This document shows positions 25,306-34,117 of a DNA stretch of 64,000 nt, one piece after another (position 1 is the first letter of the stretch; every line of letters starts with the position of its first letter). Position numbers and translations under genes: made by a program. Source of the DNA: Arsenicibacter sp965247375 (lineage in GTDB: Bacteria; Bacteroidota; Bacteroidia; Cytophagales; Spirosomataceae); assembly GCA_965247375.1 (NCBI GenBank), contig CBDFHU010000071.1, positions 1 through 64,000 of the forward strand, in the 5' to 3' direction. The notes below the pieces were generated by a model, which ran no database searches, was not told the origin of the DNA, and saw only the letters and a program-made list of their open reading frames with translations.

Positions 25306-26643
25306 TTAAAGGATCTTAAAGCTGCGAAGGAGTTTCAGCCGCTCTTTAGCCTGTAGGTCATATAGCAATGGAATGATCCGGTGGTACAAACTACATTGAG
25401 GATCTTTGCCATCCACCCTATACACAGGACAGCCACTGGTACAGACCGAACTATAACGGCAGGTCTGGCAATCTGCTGACCGATTATCCTCTTGATGGCT
25501 TCCCTGCTCAATCATAGCGACCAGATCTAAGCCAGGGTTAAAGATAGAGTTTGCCGATTGGCTATCATCGCCAAAGTGGACGTGACAATAATTCACCGTT
25601 CCGTCGACATAGATGGCACCTCCCGAAAAACCGGATGCACACGTTTGAAACCCTAATTCATGAGGCTTGAGATCGCAGAACTGATGACGATGGGAAAACG
25701 ACCAGCCCCTCTGAATGGCCTCCTCCATAATGGCATAGGATGCCAGCAGGTTGCTTTCTAAAAGCTCGGCATCAATCTCCTCGCCTTTGACAATAGAATA
25801 CCGAAACGGAACATCCAAGTCGATCAGATACCGGGTTAATTCGGGTAGCCCTTTCAGGTTCTGATTGGTGATGACCATATTGACGGTCACCGGAATCTGG
25901 TGAGCGAGTAGCTTTCTTAAATTAGCGTCAATACGATTGAATGATCCGGCTCCCTGTTTAAACGATCTGCTGGCATCATGATAGGCTTCAATCCCATCGA
26001 GCGACATGCCAAAGCTGATGGCATACTCTTGGCAAAACGCAACGATTTCGTCAGTTAAAATAGTCAGATTCGTAATAAAAGAGGCCTCAAACTGGCAACC
26101 CAATTCGGCCAGTCGCTGCCGAATAACAGGAATAAACCCCTGCCAGGCTCTGAATTGGGTTAAAGGTTCGCCACCAGCCAATCTAAATTTAACATGTTTG
26201 AGTTTTCGCTTGGCAACCGTTTCGATCACTTTTGCTAGTAGCTGTTGCCTGGTGGCCTCTAACATGCCTTCCGTGGTGTTTAAGGTTGAGATGTAGCAAT
26301 AGCTACAAGCGAGGTTACAACGGTTGGTGGTATGTATCCAGAAATTGAGTGATTGCGGAGTAGTGGGTTTTAGGGTTTTGCTGAATTCACTATCAAACCG
26401 AATGATGTCCGTTTGAGCAAGTAGCTTTAAGAAATCCTCTAGAGTAGTTGCTGGAATAGCAAGCCGTTCGCTCAACAGGGCAATGGTAGCTTGCCCGTTA
26501 ATAGCCGCCAGAATGTTCTGTTGCTCCTTATTTAAAAGGCGAAGCGAACGCGGATAGGCGCAATTGACCACATAGGCATACTCCTGCTCAATGGATCGTA
26601 AGAGCAGATTGGGCGATTTTCTGGGGATCAATGGCGTCATCAT
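25306..26643 (-). CDS. Radical SAM/SPASM enzyme, putative RiPP maturase
   Basis: 445 residues from the ATG at 26641-26643; the frame extends 13 codons further to an ATG at 26682, but either start overlaps the upstream small gene. Residues 1-90 look like a PqqD-type peptide-recognition domain (YAYVVNCAYPRSLRLLNKEQQ). The radical SAM cluster motif is CNLACSYCY (CxxxCxxC, about 109-116), with GGEPL after it. The C-terminal SPASM region carries further cysteines: FQTCASGF, NYCHVH, CQTCRYSSVCTSGC and QCSLYHR. Enzymes of this build modify small ribosomal peptides, for example by thioether or C-C crosslinks. The short gene overlapping its 5' end encodes a Cys-x-Cys peptide, the natural substrate candidate. 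Confidence 0.88.
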   Translation of the reverse strand: MMTPLIPRKSPNLLLRSIEQEYAYVVNCAYPRSLRLLNKEQQNILAAINGQATIALLSERLAIPATTLEDFLKLLAQTDIIRFDSEFSKTLKPTTPQSLNFWIHTTNRCNLACSYCYISTLNTTEGMLEATRQQLLAKVIETVAKRKLKHVKFRLAGGEPLTQFRAWQGFIPVIRQRLAELGCQFEASFITNLTILTDEIVAFCQEYAISFGMSLDGIEAYHDASRSFKQGAGSFNRIDANLRKLLAHQIPVTVNMVITNQNLKGLPELTRYLIDLDVPFRYSIVKGEEIDAELLESNLLASYAIMEEAIQRGWSFSHRHQFCDLKPHELGFQTCASGFSGGAIYVDGTVNYCHVHFGDDSQSANSIFNPGLDLVAMIEQGSHQEDNRSADCQTCRYSSVCTSGCPVYRVDGKDPQCSLYHRIIPLLYDLQAKERLKLLRSFKIL

Positions 26644-26794
26644 CTTCGGTAGAATAGTAAGCAGAACAATCGCAATTGGCATTGATCGAGACGATATTCA
26701 GGGCTTCTTTGCCTAATGCTTGTTCAAGCAATGAACGATCATCGAAGAGCAATTCATTTGGGATTGTAGGAGTTAAGCTAGATTGCGTTTCCAT
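26588..26794 (-). CDS. Small peptide, candidate RiPP precursor
   Basis: 68 residues: an N-terminal half resembling a leader (METQSSLTPTIPNELLFDD, then LLEQALGKEALNIVSI) and a C-terminal half with NANCDCSAYYS, an acidic STEDDDAIDP stretch and QKIAQSALTIH. The two cysteines in C-D-C and the neighbouring Tyr pair are plausible sites for radical modification. The start codons of the radical SAM gene (26643 or 26640) lie within its last 19 codons in another frame, giving at least 53 bases of overlap and strong translational coupling. It begins 8 bases after the recombinase stop. No known precursor family was recognised. It could instead be a small regulatory protein. Confidence 0.55.
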   Translation of the reverse strand: METQSSLTPTIPNELLFDDRSLLEQALGKEALNIVSINANCDCSAYYSTEDDDAIDPQKIAQSALTIH

Positions 26795-26802
26795 TGGTAT
26801 AT

Positions 26803-27441
26803 TTATTTAAGTCGATTTAGTAAGGTGCATACGGTGCTCGGGTGCCATTGGCTATCGCCCCGAAAGGTGGGAATGCCCTGCCGATTGAGTTCGTGAGCAA
26901 TCGCCCGCATGGTGGTAATGCCCCGTTTGTTTAGCTTTTCCAGCATGGGCGAAAGCTGGTGAGCAAATTCGTCGGCCGCTTGTTTATTGCGTATCGCCAA
27001 TGTCTTTCCATGTTTACCCAGTATGACCCCTCTTTTACGGGCCGCTTCCAAAGCGTCTTTGGTAGTGTCACTAATACGTTGTCGCTGTTCCTCTGCGACC
27101 GCAGCCAGAATATGAATGGTAAACCGGTTAGCATGAGGATTATCGGTTACAATGATCTCAACATCAGATTTAACCAGACGAGCAATTTTTTCTACATCGC
27201 GACCTAAGCGGTCAAGCCTGGCCACCATTAACGTTGCCTTGATCAGTCGGCATCGCTCAAGTGCTTCAAACAAGGCATCTTGTTGTTTTCGTGTCGATTT
27301 GACTTCTATGACTTCATCAATCAGCTCATAGCCACTAAGTCGGCAGTAACTGATGACTGCTACTTGTTGCGCTTCTAAGCCTAAGCCACTACGCCCCTGC
27401 CTGTGAGTGGAAACACGATAGTAGGCAATAGCTTGTTTCAT
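26803..27441 (-). CDS. Serine recombinase (resolvase/invertase type)
   Basis: 212 residues. The N-terminal catalytic domain begins MKQAIAYYRVSTHRQGRSGLG with the nucleophile Ser11. ATLMVARLDRLGRDVEKIARL holds the conserved arginines and EEQRQRISDTTKDALEAARKRG the linking helix. The C-terminal part, INRKQ-like region to WHPSTVCTLLNRLK, is a short helix-turn-helix DNA-binding domain. It differs from large serine integrases by lacking the zinc and coiled-coil parts. It could resolve or invert DNA within the element. Unusually, it is placed 8 bases upstream of the precursor-like gene, so they may share a transcript. No inverted crossover sites were found around the cluster. Confidence 0.9.
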   Translation of the reverse strand: MKQAIAYYRVSTHRQGRSGLGLEAQQVAVISYCRLSGYELIDEVIEVKSTRKQQDALFEALERCRLIKATLMVARLDRLGRDVEKIARLVKSDVEIIVTDNPHANRFTIHILAAVAEEQRQRISDTTKDALEAARKRGVILGKHGKTLAIRNKQAADEFAHQLSPMLEKLNKRGITTMRAIAHELNRQGIPTFRGDSQWHPSTVCTLLNRLK

Positions 27442-28109
27442 AGCGGGTTAAGCATAATTTTGTTCAATTGTATACGATGGATTACCTTTGAACAGAATTA
27501 GCTTAAAAATCAGTTAGAGGTATTGGTGAGCCTTCTGTGATGCAAGGGCTTACAAGCGAAGGATCTAAAAAAAAGAAGACTGGATGTTTAGGGGTTAATG
27601 ATCGTATACTTCCGAACAAATTTTAACGTAGATAATTAAAAAATATATTGTAGTAAATTGGATAGCGAATTGGTATGTTGACGGTACAACAATTACCCAT
27701 CTTATATGGCTAACGAATCAAGCCGCACTTGGATGTCTAAAGAGATTGACACACTTCATTAAAAACTTCCTAAAAACCTGCAGAAAGCTGAGAAGATCAA
27801 AATTAGAGACGCTTATTAGTTTTTGATGTCATTTTTAATTGATACTTATTGGCTAATTTGTCCTTGCTTCACCTAAATGTTTGAAATACATCTTTATTAG
27901 ACGGTAATGCATCAAAACCATACCCGTAGTATATGCCTTGTAATACAAAGCCAAGCTTGATCAATAAAATTTCAGCAAGGAATTGGTGACTTTCGTGAAG
28001 TATAATAAGGGAGAAATACTCAGGATGCACCTAATAAAACTACAAACTATTAGCCTTATACCATTTTTAAATAGATCATTTTAGCAAAAAATACGGGAAA
28101 CTGCGGGAG
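27442..28109. other. Gene-free A/T-rich stretch with a decayed ORF
   Basis: There is no intact gene in 668 bases. From about 27704 a plus-strand frame reads MANESSRTWMSKEIDTLH, then a TAA, and continues in the same frame KLPKNLQKAEKIKIRDAY to a stop. This looks like a small gene with one nonsense mutation, but could be chance. The region probably holds the promoter of the recombinase/radical SAM cluster (27442-27500) and the left flank of the IS256 remnant. Confidence 0.4.
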
Positions 28110-28135
28110 TGCTCGCTGAACTGTGTCAAAGGGGT

Positions 28136-28780
28136 TTAGTCGAAGCGATGTAATTTGATACGTTCGTCAAAGATAATGCTGAACTGGTTAATCAGTTCTT
28201 TCCAGTTATAGGTCTTCGTCTCCCACTTGATTTGCAGATTCTGGATCGTCAAATAAACGAGCTTCTGTAAAGCAACATCCGAACTAAAGGCTCCTTTTGT
28301 CTTGGTCACTCGAGCATGGCCGGAATGACCTTGTCAGTGATGTATGTTAACTCTCTGTCGGAGAGCGAGTTAACATACATCTCATGGAGGTGTTGTGCGA
28401 TGTCGGCATAGCTGTTACCTACGCTGTAGAGCGACAGGACTTTCTGTTCCAATTGGGGCGTAAGGACCACCTGTCGTTTGGGTACGATGGCAGCGGCCAA
28501 CCGTCTGGGGTTGGTAACTGCCGGATCGGTCGCGGGGCGTGGTCAGATCCAGTAACCCAGCGCTGGATTTGACTGTTTTGGTAGTCTTGCCGTTTCGGCG
28601 GTTTTGTTCGGTCTGGCGGGTCTGCACCAGGTGTCCATACATTTCTCCTTCCGGGGCCGATTCTAGGAAGTGCTTGAGCAAAGGAGCAAACAGGCCATTT
28701 TCTCCCGTCAGGGGTTTGCCTTCGTAGAGGCTTTTAATGGCCGCTTGTTTGAAGGACTCAAAGTCAAAGTTGTCCGTCAT
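28136..28780 (-). pseudogene. IS256/Mutator-family transposase remnant
   Basis: The N-terminal part reads MTDNFDFESFKQAAIKSL and then NGKTTKTVKSSAGLLDLTTPRDRSG, the usual start of IS256 transposases. A frameshift near 28505 is followed by VPKRQVVLTPQLEQKVLSLY and LSDRELTYITDKVIPAMLE (28500-28306). At about 28306 the sequence jumps to the C-terminal end of the family (KGAFSSDVALQKLVYLTIQN, then IKLHRFD and stop at 28136). Some 200 codons of the catalytic core, with the DDE residues, are deleted. It is non-functional. Confidence 0.9.
28339..28381. repeat. Perfect 15-bp inverted repeat inside the transposase remnant
   Basis: gatgtatgttaactc (28339-28353) and gagttaacatacatc (28367-28381) are exact complements with a 13-base loop. 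One arm encodes the conserved LTYI of the family. The other arm encodes MYVNS where relatives, as I remember the family, have a MYGIE-like stretch, so the second arm seems to be a copied correction of an imperfect palindrome. Confidence 0.6.
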
Positions 28781-29001
28781 GATTGTGAAAATAAGGATTT
28801 TTGTTTTTCCTTCTATTCACCCTCAGGCTTGACACAGTTCAGCGAGCAGTCTCGAAGCGCCGTCAACTAATAAATTCTATTTTTGGACTTTTTCTTTAAG
28901 AGGCACTGCTGTATAAGGAGCACTATCCAGAACAGTCCCTAATATTAGGGACTCCCAAGTAAGAAGTATTGCTTAATTATACTACATTTACTCTCCCCCT
29001 A

Positions 29002-31191
29002 TTATACTGATGCAGAAGAGTACCTCTTAATCATCATTTCATAGTGGCTTATGTGATCCATTTTTTGAAAAATGCACTTAAAAACAGATATATATTTTTG
29101 AACCTCGTCATCATCAATATGAACCATAAGGTCATCGCTAATAAAGTGCGATCCGTCATTTACCCACGAAACAAGTGACTTGCATATTATCTTTTCCTCA
29201 CCTTCAAATTCATTGATACATTTTTCGTAGTCTAAACCGCCAATAATATTGAAATAATATTCAAGTATTCTTCTCATAGTATTAAATATAGTAGCCTTAT
29301 TTACGTTATCAACGTCAGAAATTTCTCGCCATAAAAGCTCATAAGAAGTTTTTACAGGATTCTCTTTATAACTTCTTATTGTCGATTTGTTATTTATCTT
29401 TCTAACTATCCAATAAGAATCCTCCGATGAGGATATATTGTACCTACTACCTCTAAAAGTAACTTCTTTATAAAAATATATATTGTGCGTCAAAATAAAA
29501 ATTTGCTTTATATGTGTATTTTGTTTTTTTTGCTTTACAATTAAATCTTTTATTAGACCGCTAACTACAAATAAGACACTACTATCTAAACTTGAAATTG
29601 GATCGTCAAAGACGACTACGCGATCTACAATAGCGCCAGAGTTTTGTATACTACCATTTAATAGATGATAGAAATACAAAAAGGTTATAAATCTATATTC
29701 GCCCTCACTTAAAGTTGAGTGAGCTTCAGAGCCATCTTCTCGAATAATCTTATAAAAGCCTTTCTCTGAAGCTTCAGCTAGGCTAAAGTTATGAAATGAA
29801 AATAATTTTAAAATTTTATTTATTTCATTAATTGTATGGGTAACATTAGTTACCTCCGATTCCCAGCCCTTTATCTTGGCCCATAACTCATTTTTTTCTA
29901 CTTCATATTGCGTAATCTTATTCTTAATATTTTCTATACCGCGAAATTTTCCATCCACGGCATTTAGATACAAATCGATTTCTTTTTTTAATAACTGAGA
30001 TATAAATCTCCAAACTTCATCTTTTAAATTTTTTCTTTCAGTATTTAAATTGTAAAAAACAGAATTATTCCTATTAATTACTTCAATATAATCAGAAACG
30101 ATTTCTTTAATCTCCATGAATATATCATAGGAGCTGATTAAATTGACGGAAATACTGGGTGATTTAATTTTTGAGTCAAATATCAGAACATTCTGATCAA
30201 TGATTTGTTGAAGTAACTGAACTTTGGGCGTCAACTTATTAATTTCTATGACACTGATTTTTTCTCGAGCAATATTTCTCAATTGCTCAATTTTTAAATT
30301 CATAAAAGAAATGTAGTCATTCTTTGCCTCAACAACTTCTCGGCATTTAATAGAATATGTTTCATCAAAAAATAAATTCAATTCTTCTTCAAATTGAACT
30401 GGAAGATCTTGCTGGCAAAAAGGACATTGATTATTTGAATATCTTAAATGCTTCATACCCTCGGCTACCCAGTCACTGTTGCTCAAATTTTTAATAAATA
30501 AACCTATTTGAGAATTATCTTTTCCAACAATAGAAGTGTTTAAGATAGGGTTATTTTCAAGCTTAAGAAGGTCACCTACTTCAAAAGGCGGGATTGTATT
30601 TTCAAGCTTAAGTACATTGGCATATATATGATCACATTTTTTTGTGATTTCTTCTACAGTTAAAATTTTAGAAGAGTTGTTTTTCAGTTCGATAATGCAT
30701 TTATCAAAAAAAGCTTTTTTACTACCAATATATCCTGTAAAAGCTGGCTTAAACCAAGTTTCATATTTAAGCTTAGTCAGCCAACATAAATCAAAAATTT
30801 TATTATTTTCTTCATCAATACTTATTCCTAATACTTGAGAACTTCGATTTGCTTTACCAATTTCTTTACTCAAAAAATCTATTCGTTCTTTTGCTTCGAC
30901 AATAGAGCTATAGGTAGAAACAGAATTTTTCCCTAATGTAAAAATACCTTTGATTGTATTACTTTGTTCAAAATTTTCATCAACAAATTTTTTATTATAG
31001 ACAAGAGTTTCTAGAGGCTGGTCACTCCATATTAATTTACAATCTTCATATACTTCTGGATTAGCAATAACTTTTGAAAAGGTAGTCTTACCAGAACCAT
31101 TACTACCATAAATATAATTTACACACGCTGGAAACATCTGAACTAGATCGGAGTAAGTCGCAACGTTTTGTAATTGAATTTCCTTAATCAT
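29002..31191 (-). CDS. RloC/PrrC-like ATPase with candidate anticodon-nuclease site
   Basis: 729 residues. It has an ABC/SMC-type ATPase with Walker A GSNGSGKTT (29-37), LVYNKKFVDENF, signature LSEGE and Walker B VVFDDPISSLDSS, interrupted by coiled-coil regions that carry CPFC (Cys256, Cys259), a possible zinc hook as in RloC. The C-terminal part has Arg640, Glu644 (MRRILE) and His682 (NDGSHF), the same order as the Arg-Glu-His site that cuts the tRNA anticodon loop in PrrC and RloC. Such nucleases kill or arrest a cell when phage disables its restriction enzyme. Its start overlaps the end of the MmeI-like gene by 8 bases, so the two are translated as a unit. Very A/T-rich. Nuclease function is inferred from motifs. 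Confidence 0.72.
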   Translation of the reverse strand: MIKEIQLQNVATYSDLVQMFPACVNYIYGSNGSGKTTFSKVIANPEVYEDCKLIWSDQPLETLVYNKKFVDENFEQSNTIKGIFTLGKNSVSTYSSIVEAKERIDFLSKEIGKANRSSQVLGISIDEENNKIFDLCWLTKLKYETWFKPAFTGYIGSKKAFFDKCIIELKNNSSKILTVEEITKKCDHIYANVLKLENTIPPFEVGDLLKLENNPILNTSIVGKDNSQIGLFIKNLSNSDWVAEGMKHLRYSNNQCPFCQQDLPVQFEEELNLFFDETYSIKCREVVEAKNDYISFMNLKIEQLRNIAREKISVIEINKLTPKVQLLQQIIDQNVLIFDSKIKSPSISVNLISSYDIFMEIKEIVSDYIEVINRNNSVFYNLNTERKNLKDEVWRFISQLLKKEIDLYLNAVDGKFRGIENIKNKITQYEVEKNELWAKIKGWESEVTNVTHTINEINKILKLFSFHNFSLAEASEKGFYKIIREDGSEAHSTLSEGEYRFITFLYFYHLLNGSIQNSGAIVDRVVVFDDPISSLDSSVLFVVSGLIKDLIVKQKKQNTHIKQIFILTHNIYFYKEVTFRGSRYNISSSEDSYWIVRKINNKSTIRSYKENPVKTSYELLWREISDVDNVNKATIFNTMRRILEYYFNIIGGLDYEKCINEFEGEEKIICKSLVSWVNDGSHFISDDLMVHIDDDEVQKYISVFKCIFQKMDHISHYEMMIKRYSSASV

Positions 31192-33934
31192 TTAACGAAC
31201 GGCTTTTTTTTGCGTTGGATAACTTTAACATTGGAGCAATATAATTTTCGTACAGATCAAAAAGAAATTCTATCCGGTTTAATTCTGTAGTAAAAGCTTG
31301 TGGCCTATAACATAAATCAACAGCTCTGTCCAAGGCTTGGTGCGCTTTCACCAATTCCGATGGCATTGCCAGAGGGTCATAAAGATCAGCTAAACTACTA
31401 TTAGCGTAAGATGCTCTAATTTCCAAGACAATACTTGCCGCTTTTTCAACTCGCTCTCGGTTGTTGTCACTCACGTTTTGGGGAAACGGGTAGTTATTAT
31501 ATACTATATCTTTTGAATATCGATAGTCACTTTTTAACCTTCCGCATACATATTTAATCCACGCCATATGCATCTCAGATGTTAATATTCCAAAAAGAAA
31601 TAGAGTGGCATTAGGTATTATTTTAACAAGATTACTTACTAACGTAGCTGGGGTTTCAAAGCCAATTGGAATGTACTTTCTCCTTTCAGATGATACTTCT
31701 GGTATTATAAGATAATTATCACTAGGCATATTTTCTACATGAAAGCGAGTGGGCGTTGAAGCTAATTTTCTTGTTGGAGGGCTAACACTTTTCAGTCGCA
31801 TCTCTCGCACTGCTTCAACACGTTTCATGACTTCCGGCATCTGCCTTAGTTCAGATGGAGGACACTCACCAAGCCATAAACACCATCTCTCATATCCATT
31901 GATGAATTCATCGGAACCTAACCAGCGTTTAAACCATTTTGCTGATTTTGGCTCTTTTTGTATAAACTCATCTTTTTCTTTAGTACTGAATAAATAATTT
32001 CCGCCATCTATTGGTTTATTCCCAATGCCTATATGTGGTACGTTACAAAGAGGTTGTTGCCTTCTGGTTATAAGCACATTATTAGCTTCAACTAGGTAGG
32101 GATTAATATTTTTAACCTTAAGTTGATGAGGTTCACCTTTTATATTTTGATATTCAAATAAGTTTTTAAAAGGTATATCGAAGTTGGCAAAGCCGATAAT
32201 CACGCAATAAACAGCAGCATTTCCTTTTGCCTCATTGCTCCATTTAAATGTTCTATGAGCGAAATGAATTTTTATACCATATTTCGTAAGCATCTCGTGC
32301 CATAGTACACCTACCTGCTCTCCTTGTGATATTGAATTGGTACTTACGAAAGCACATTTTATAGACGTGCCTTGGATATATTGAGCTGTTTTAACATACC
32401 AAGCAGAGACGTAATCTAAGGTCCCTGCTCCCTCTACGTTCTTAATAACTGCTGCAAGGTCTCGCCTTTGAGCTTCAGACATCATCTTTGATCCGATAAA
32501 CGGCGGGTTACCAAGGATATAACTGAGTGAGTCTGGGGAAGCTAAACTTGACCAATCAACACTTAAGGCATTTCCATGCTTGATGTTAGCGGCTTTACGT
32601 AGTGGTAAGCGGATAAAATATTGTCCAAACTCATTCGAAACTTTCATATTCATCTGATGGTCGATTAGCCACATGGCCACTTCAGCAATCATGGACGGGA
32701 ACTCATCATATTCAATGCCATAGAATTGATCGACATCAACACGAATAATATCTTTAACGCTTAGCCACCCCTGACCTGTCTTGTTTAACTCTCGTAAAAT
32801 GAGGATTTCGAGCTCACGCAGCTCACGGTAGGATATAATAAGAAAGTTGCCGCACCCACAAGCTGGGTCTAAAAAACGTAATGTGCTCAACTTGCTATGC
32901 AGTTCGTTCAAACGATTCTTATTACCCTTGGCCTTTTCAAAATCTACATAAAGCTCATCTAAAAAAAGTGGCTTAATAACTTTCAAAATGTTCTTTTCAG
33001 ATGTGTAATGTGCACCTAAATTTCTCCGTTCTTTGGGATTCATTACGGCCTGAAACATCGATCCGAAAATAGCAGGTGAAATTTTGCCCCAATCTAACGC
33101 ACAAGCCTCTAGAACCATTGCCCGCATTTTACTATCAAACAGAGCGGGCGGTAACGGTTCCTCGAACAGTCGACCATTGACATAGGGAAATTGCGCTAAA
33201 CTCTCATCTAGGTTTTTCTGGCGGCTATCTTTTGGCGTATTCAATATATAAAAGATAGTCAGCAGGTGCATCCCTAAATCGCTGCCATCTTGCTTTGTGT
33301 GTATATCGACATATTGCCAGAAAATGCCTTTTTCAAAGATACCGGTATCATCAGCGAACAGGCAAAACAGAAGTCGGACTAAGTAGCGTTCTAAGCTGTG
33401 GCCGGTATAACCTGCATCCTTTAGTAGGTCATGCAGCTTGCCCATTTTTTCGGCAGCTGCAATATTGACGGGATCTTCTTCTTTATAAGTACGCTTCTCA
33501 TATCCTGCAATAAAGTCGAATAAATGAACGTGCTCCACAAACTCGTTAAGATGAAACTCAACCGTTGTATCACCATCTAAATCATACAACCTAAACCGCT
33601 CAAAATCAGAGACCAAGATATATTTTGGAAGTTCTTCTTCTTTAAGACCTGGAAAATATTCTTTAGCCTGTTTAAAGGCTTTATCCAAGTCTTTGCCTCG
33701 GGATTTATGCTCGACTAAGATTGTTCCCTTCCAAAGTAGGTCAATAAAACCTTGTTTACTGTCGCCCTTTTTGACGGGCTTTTCAAACGTAGCTACGCGC
33801 CGTCGACTGATGCCGAAAACGCTAAAAAAACTATCCCAAAATGATTTTGCTTCGGCGTCTTCACTGCTTTCCCCTTCCCATTCTTTTGAGAAAGCGACAG
33901 CACGTGTTTTAATTTCATTCCAACTGAGCGGCAT
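31184..33934 (-). CDS. MmeI-like type IIL restriction-modification enzyme
   Basis: 916 residues, the size of MmeI (about 919). The N-terminal nuclease site is Asp65, Glu75, Lys77 in DLLWKGTILVEHKSRG, the same D-x9-E-x-K spacing as in MmeI. A helical spacer and a gamma-class adenine methyltransferase follow: GAHYTS (motif X), FLDPACGCGNFL (S-adenosylmethionine binding) and ILGNPPF (catalytic NPPF). The last 300 residues should form the target-recognition and C-terminal domains. Single-chain enzymes of this kind methylate one strand and cut about 20 bases away. The recognition site cannot be read from sequence. It forms an operon with the RloC-like gene. Both are A/T-rich and part of the defence island. 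Confidence 0.9.
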   Translation of the reverse strand: MPLSWNEIKTRAVAFSKEWEGESSEDAEAKSFWDSFFSVFGISRRRVATFEKPVKKGDSKQGFIDLLWKGTILVEHKSRGKDLDKAFKQAKEYFPGLKEEELPKYILVSDFERFRLYDLDGDTTVEFHLNEFVEHVHLFDFIAGYEKRTYKEEDPVNIAAAEKMGKLHDLLKDAGYTGHSLERYLVRLLFCLFADDTGIFEKGIFWQYVDIHTKQDGSDLGMHLLTIFYILNTPKDSRQKNLDESLAQFPYVNGRLFEEPLPPALFDSKMRAMVLEACALDWGKISPAIFGSMFQAVMNPKERRNLGAHYTSEKNILKVIKPLFLDELYVDFEKAKGNKNRLNELHSKLSTLRFLDPACGCGNFLIISYRELRELEILILRELNKTGQGWLSVKDIIRVDVDQFYGIEYDEFPSMIAEVAMWLIDHQMNMKVSNEFGQYFIRLPLRKAANIKHGNALSVDWSSLASPDSLSYILGNPPFIGSKMMSEAQRRDLAAVIKNVEGAGTLDYVSAWYVKTAQYIQGTSIKCAFVSTNSISQGEQVGVLWHEMLTKYGIKIHFAHRTFKWSNEAKGNAAVYCVIIGFANFDIPFKNLFEYQNIKGEPHQLKVKNINPYLVEANNVLITRRQQPLCNVPHIGIGNKPIDGGNYLFSTKEKDEFIQKEPKSAKWFKRWLGSDEFINGYERWCLWLGECPPSELRQMPEVMKRVEAVREMRLKSVSPPTRKLASTPTRFHVENMPSDNYLIIPEVSSERRKYIPIGFETPATLVSNLVKIIPNATLFLFGILTSEMHMAWIKYVCGRLKSDYRYSKDIVYNNYPFPQNVSDNNRERVEKAASIVLEIRASYANSSLADLYDPLAMPSELVKAHQALDRAVDLCYRPQAFTTELNRIEFLFDLYENYIAPMLKLSNAKKSRSLND

Positions 33935-34117
33935 AGAGTTTGATCTGGCGTGTAATAAGGACTTGGTGTTAAGGGGTAATAGGATTTATTACCACTTTCT
34001 TATAGCTTTTAACAGATCGGCAATTTACAGGAATCTATGATTATTCAAAATGATTATAAGTACTAAGGTTTATATTTTCGCTTATCCTTCTGAAAGTGAT
34101 ATTCTTCTTTTAATTGA

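Larger units (their letters stand above)
28110..28848. mobile_element. Internally deleted IS256-type element
   Basis: tgctcgctgaactgtgtcaa at 28110-28129 is exactly repeated, inverted, at 28829-28848, so both ends of the insertion sequence survive. Between them is a transposase with its middle missing. The element is about 740 bases, whereas complete members are about 1.3 kb. It can no longer move by itself but could be moved by an intact copy elsewhere. Confidence 0.85.
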
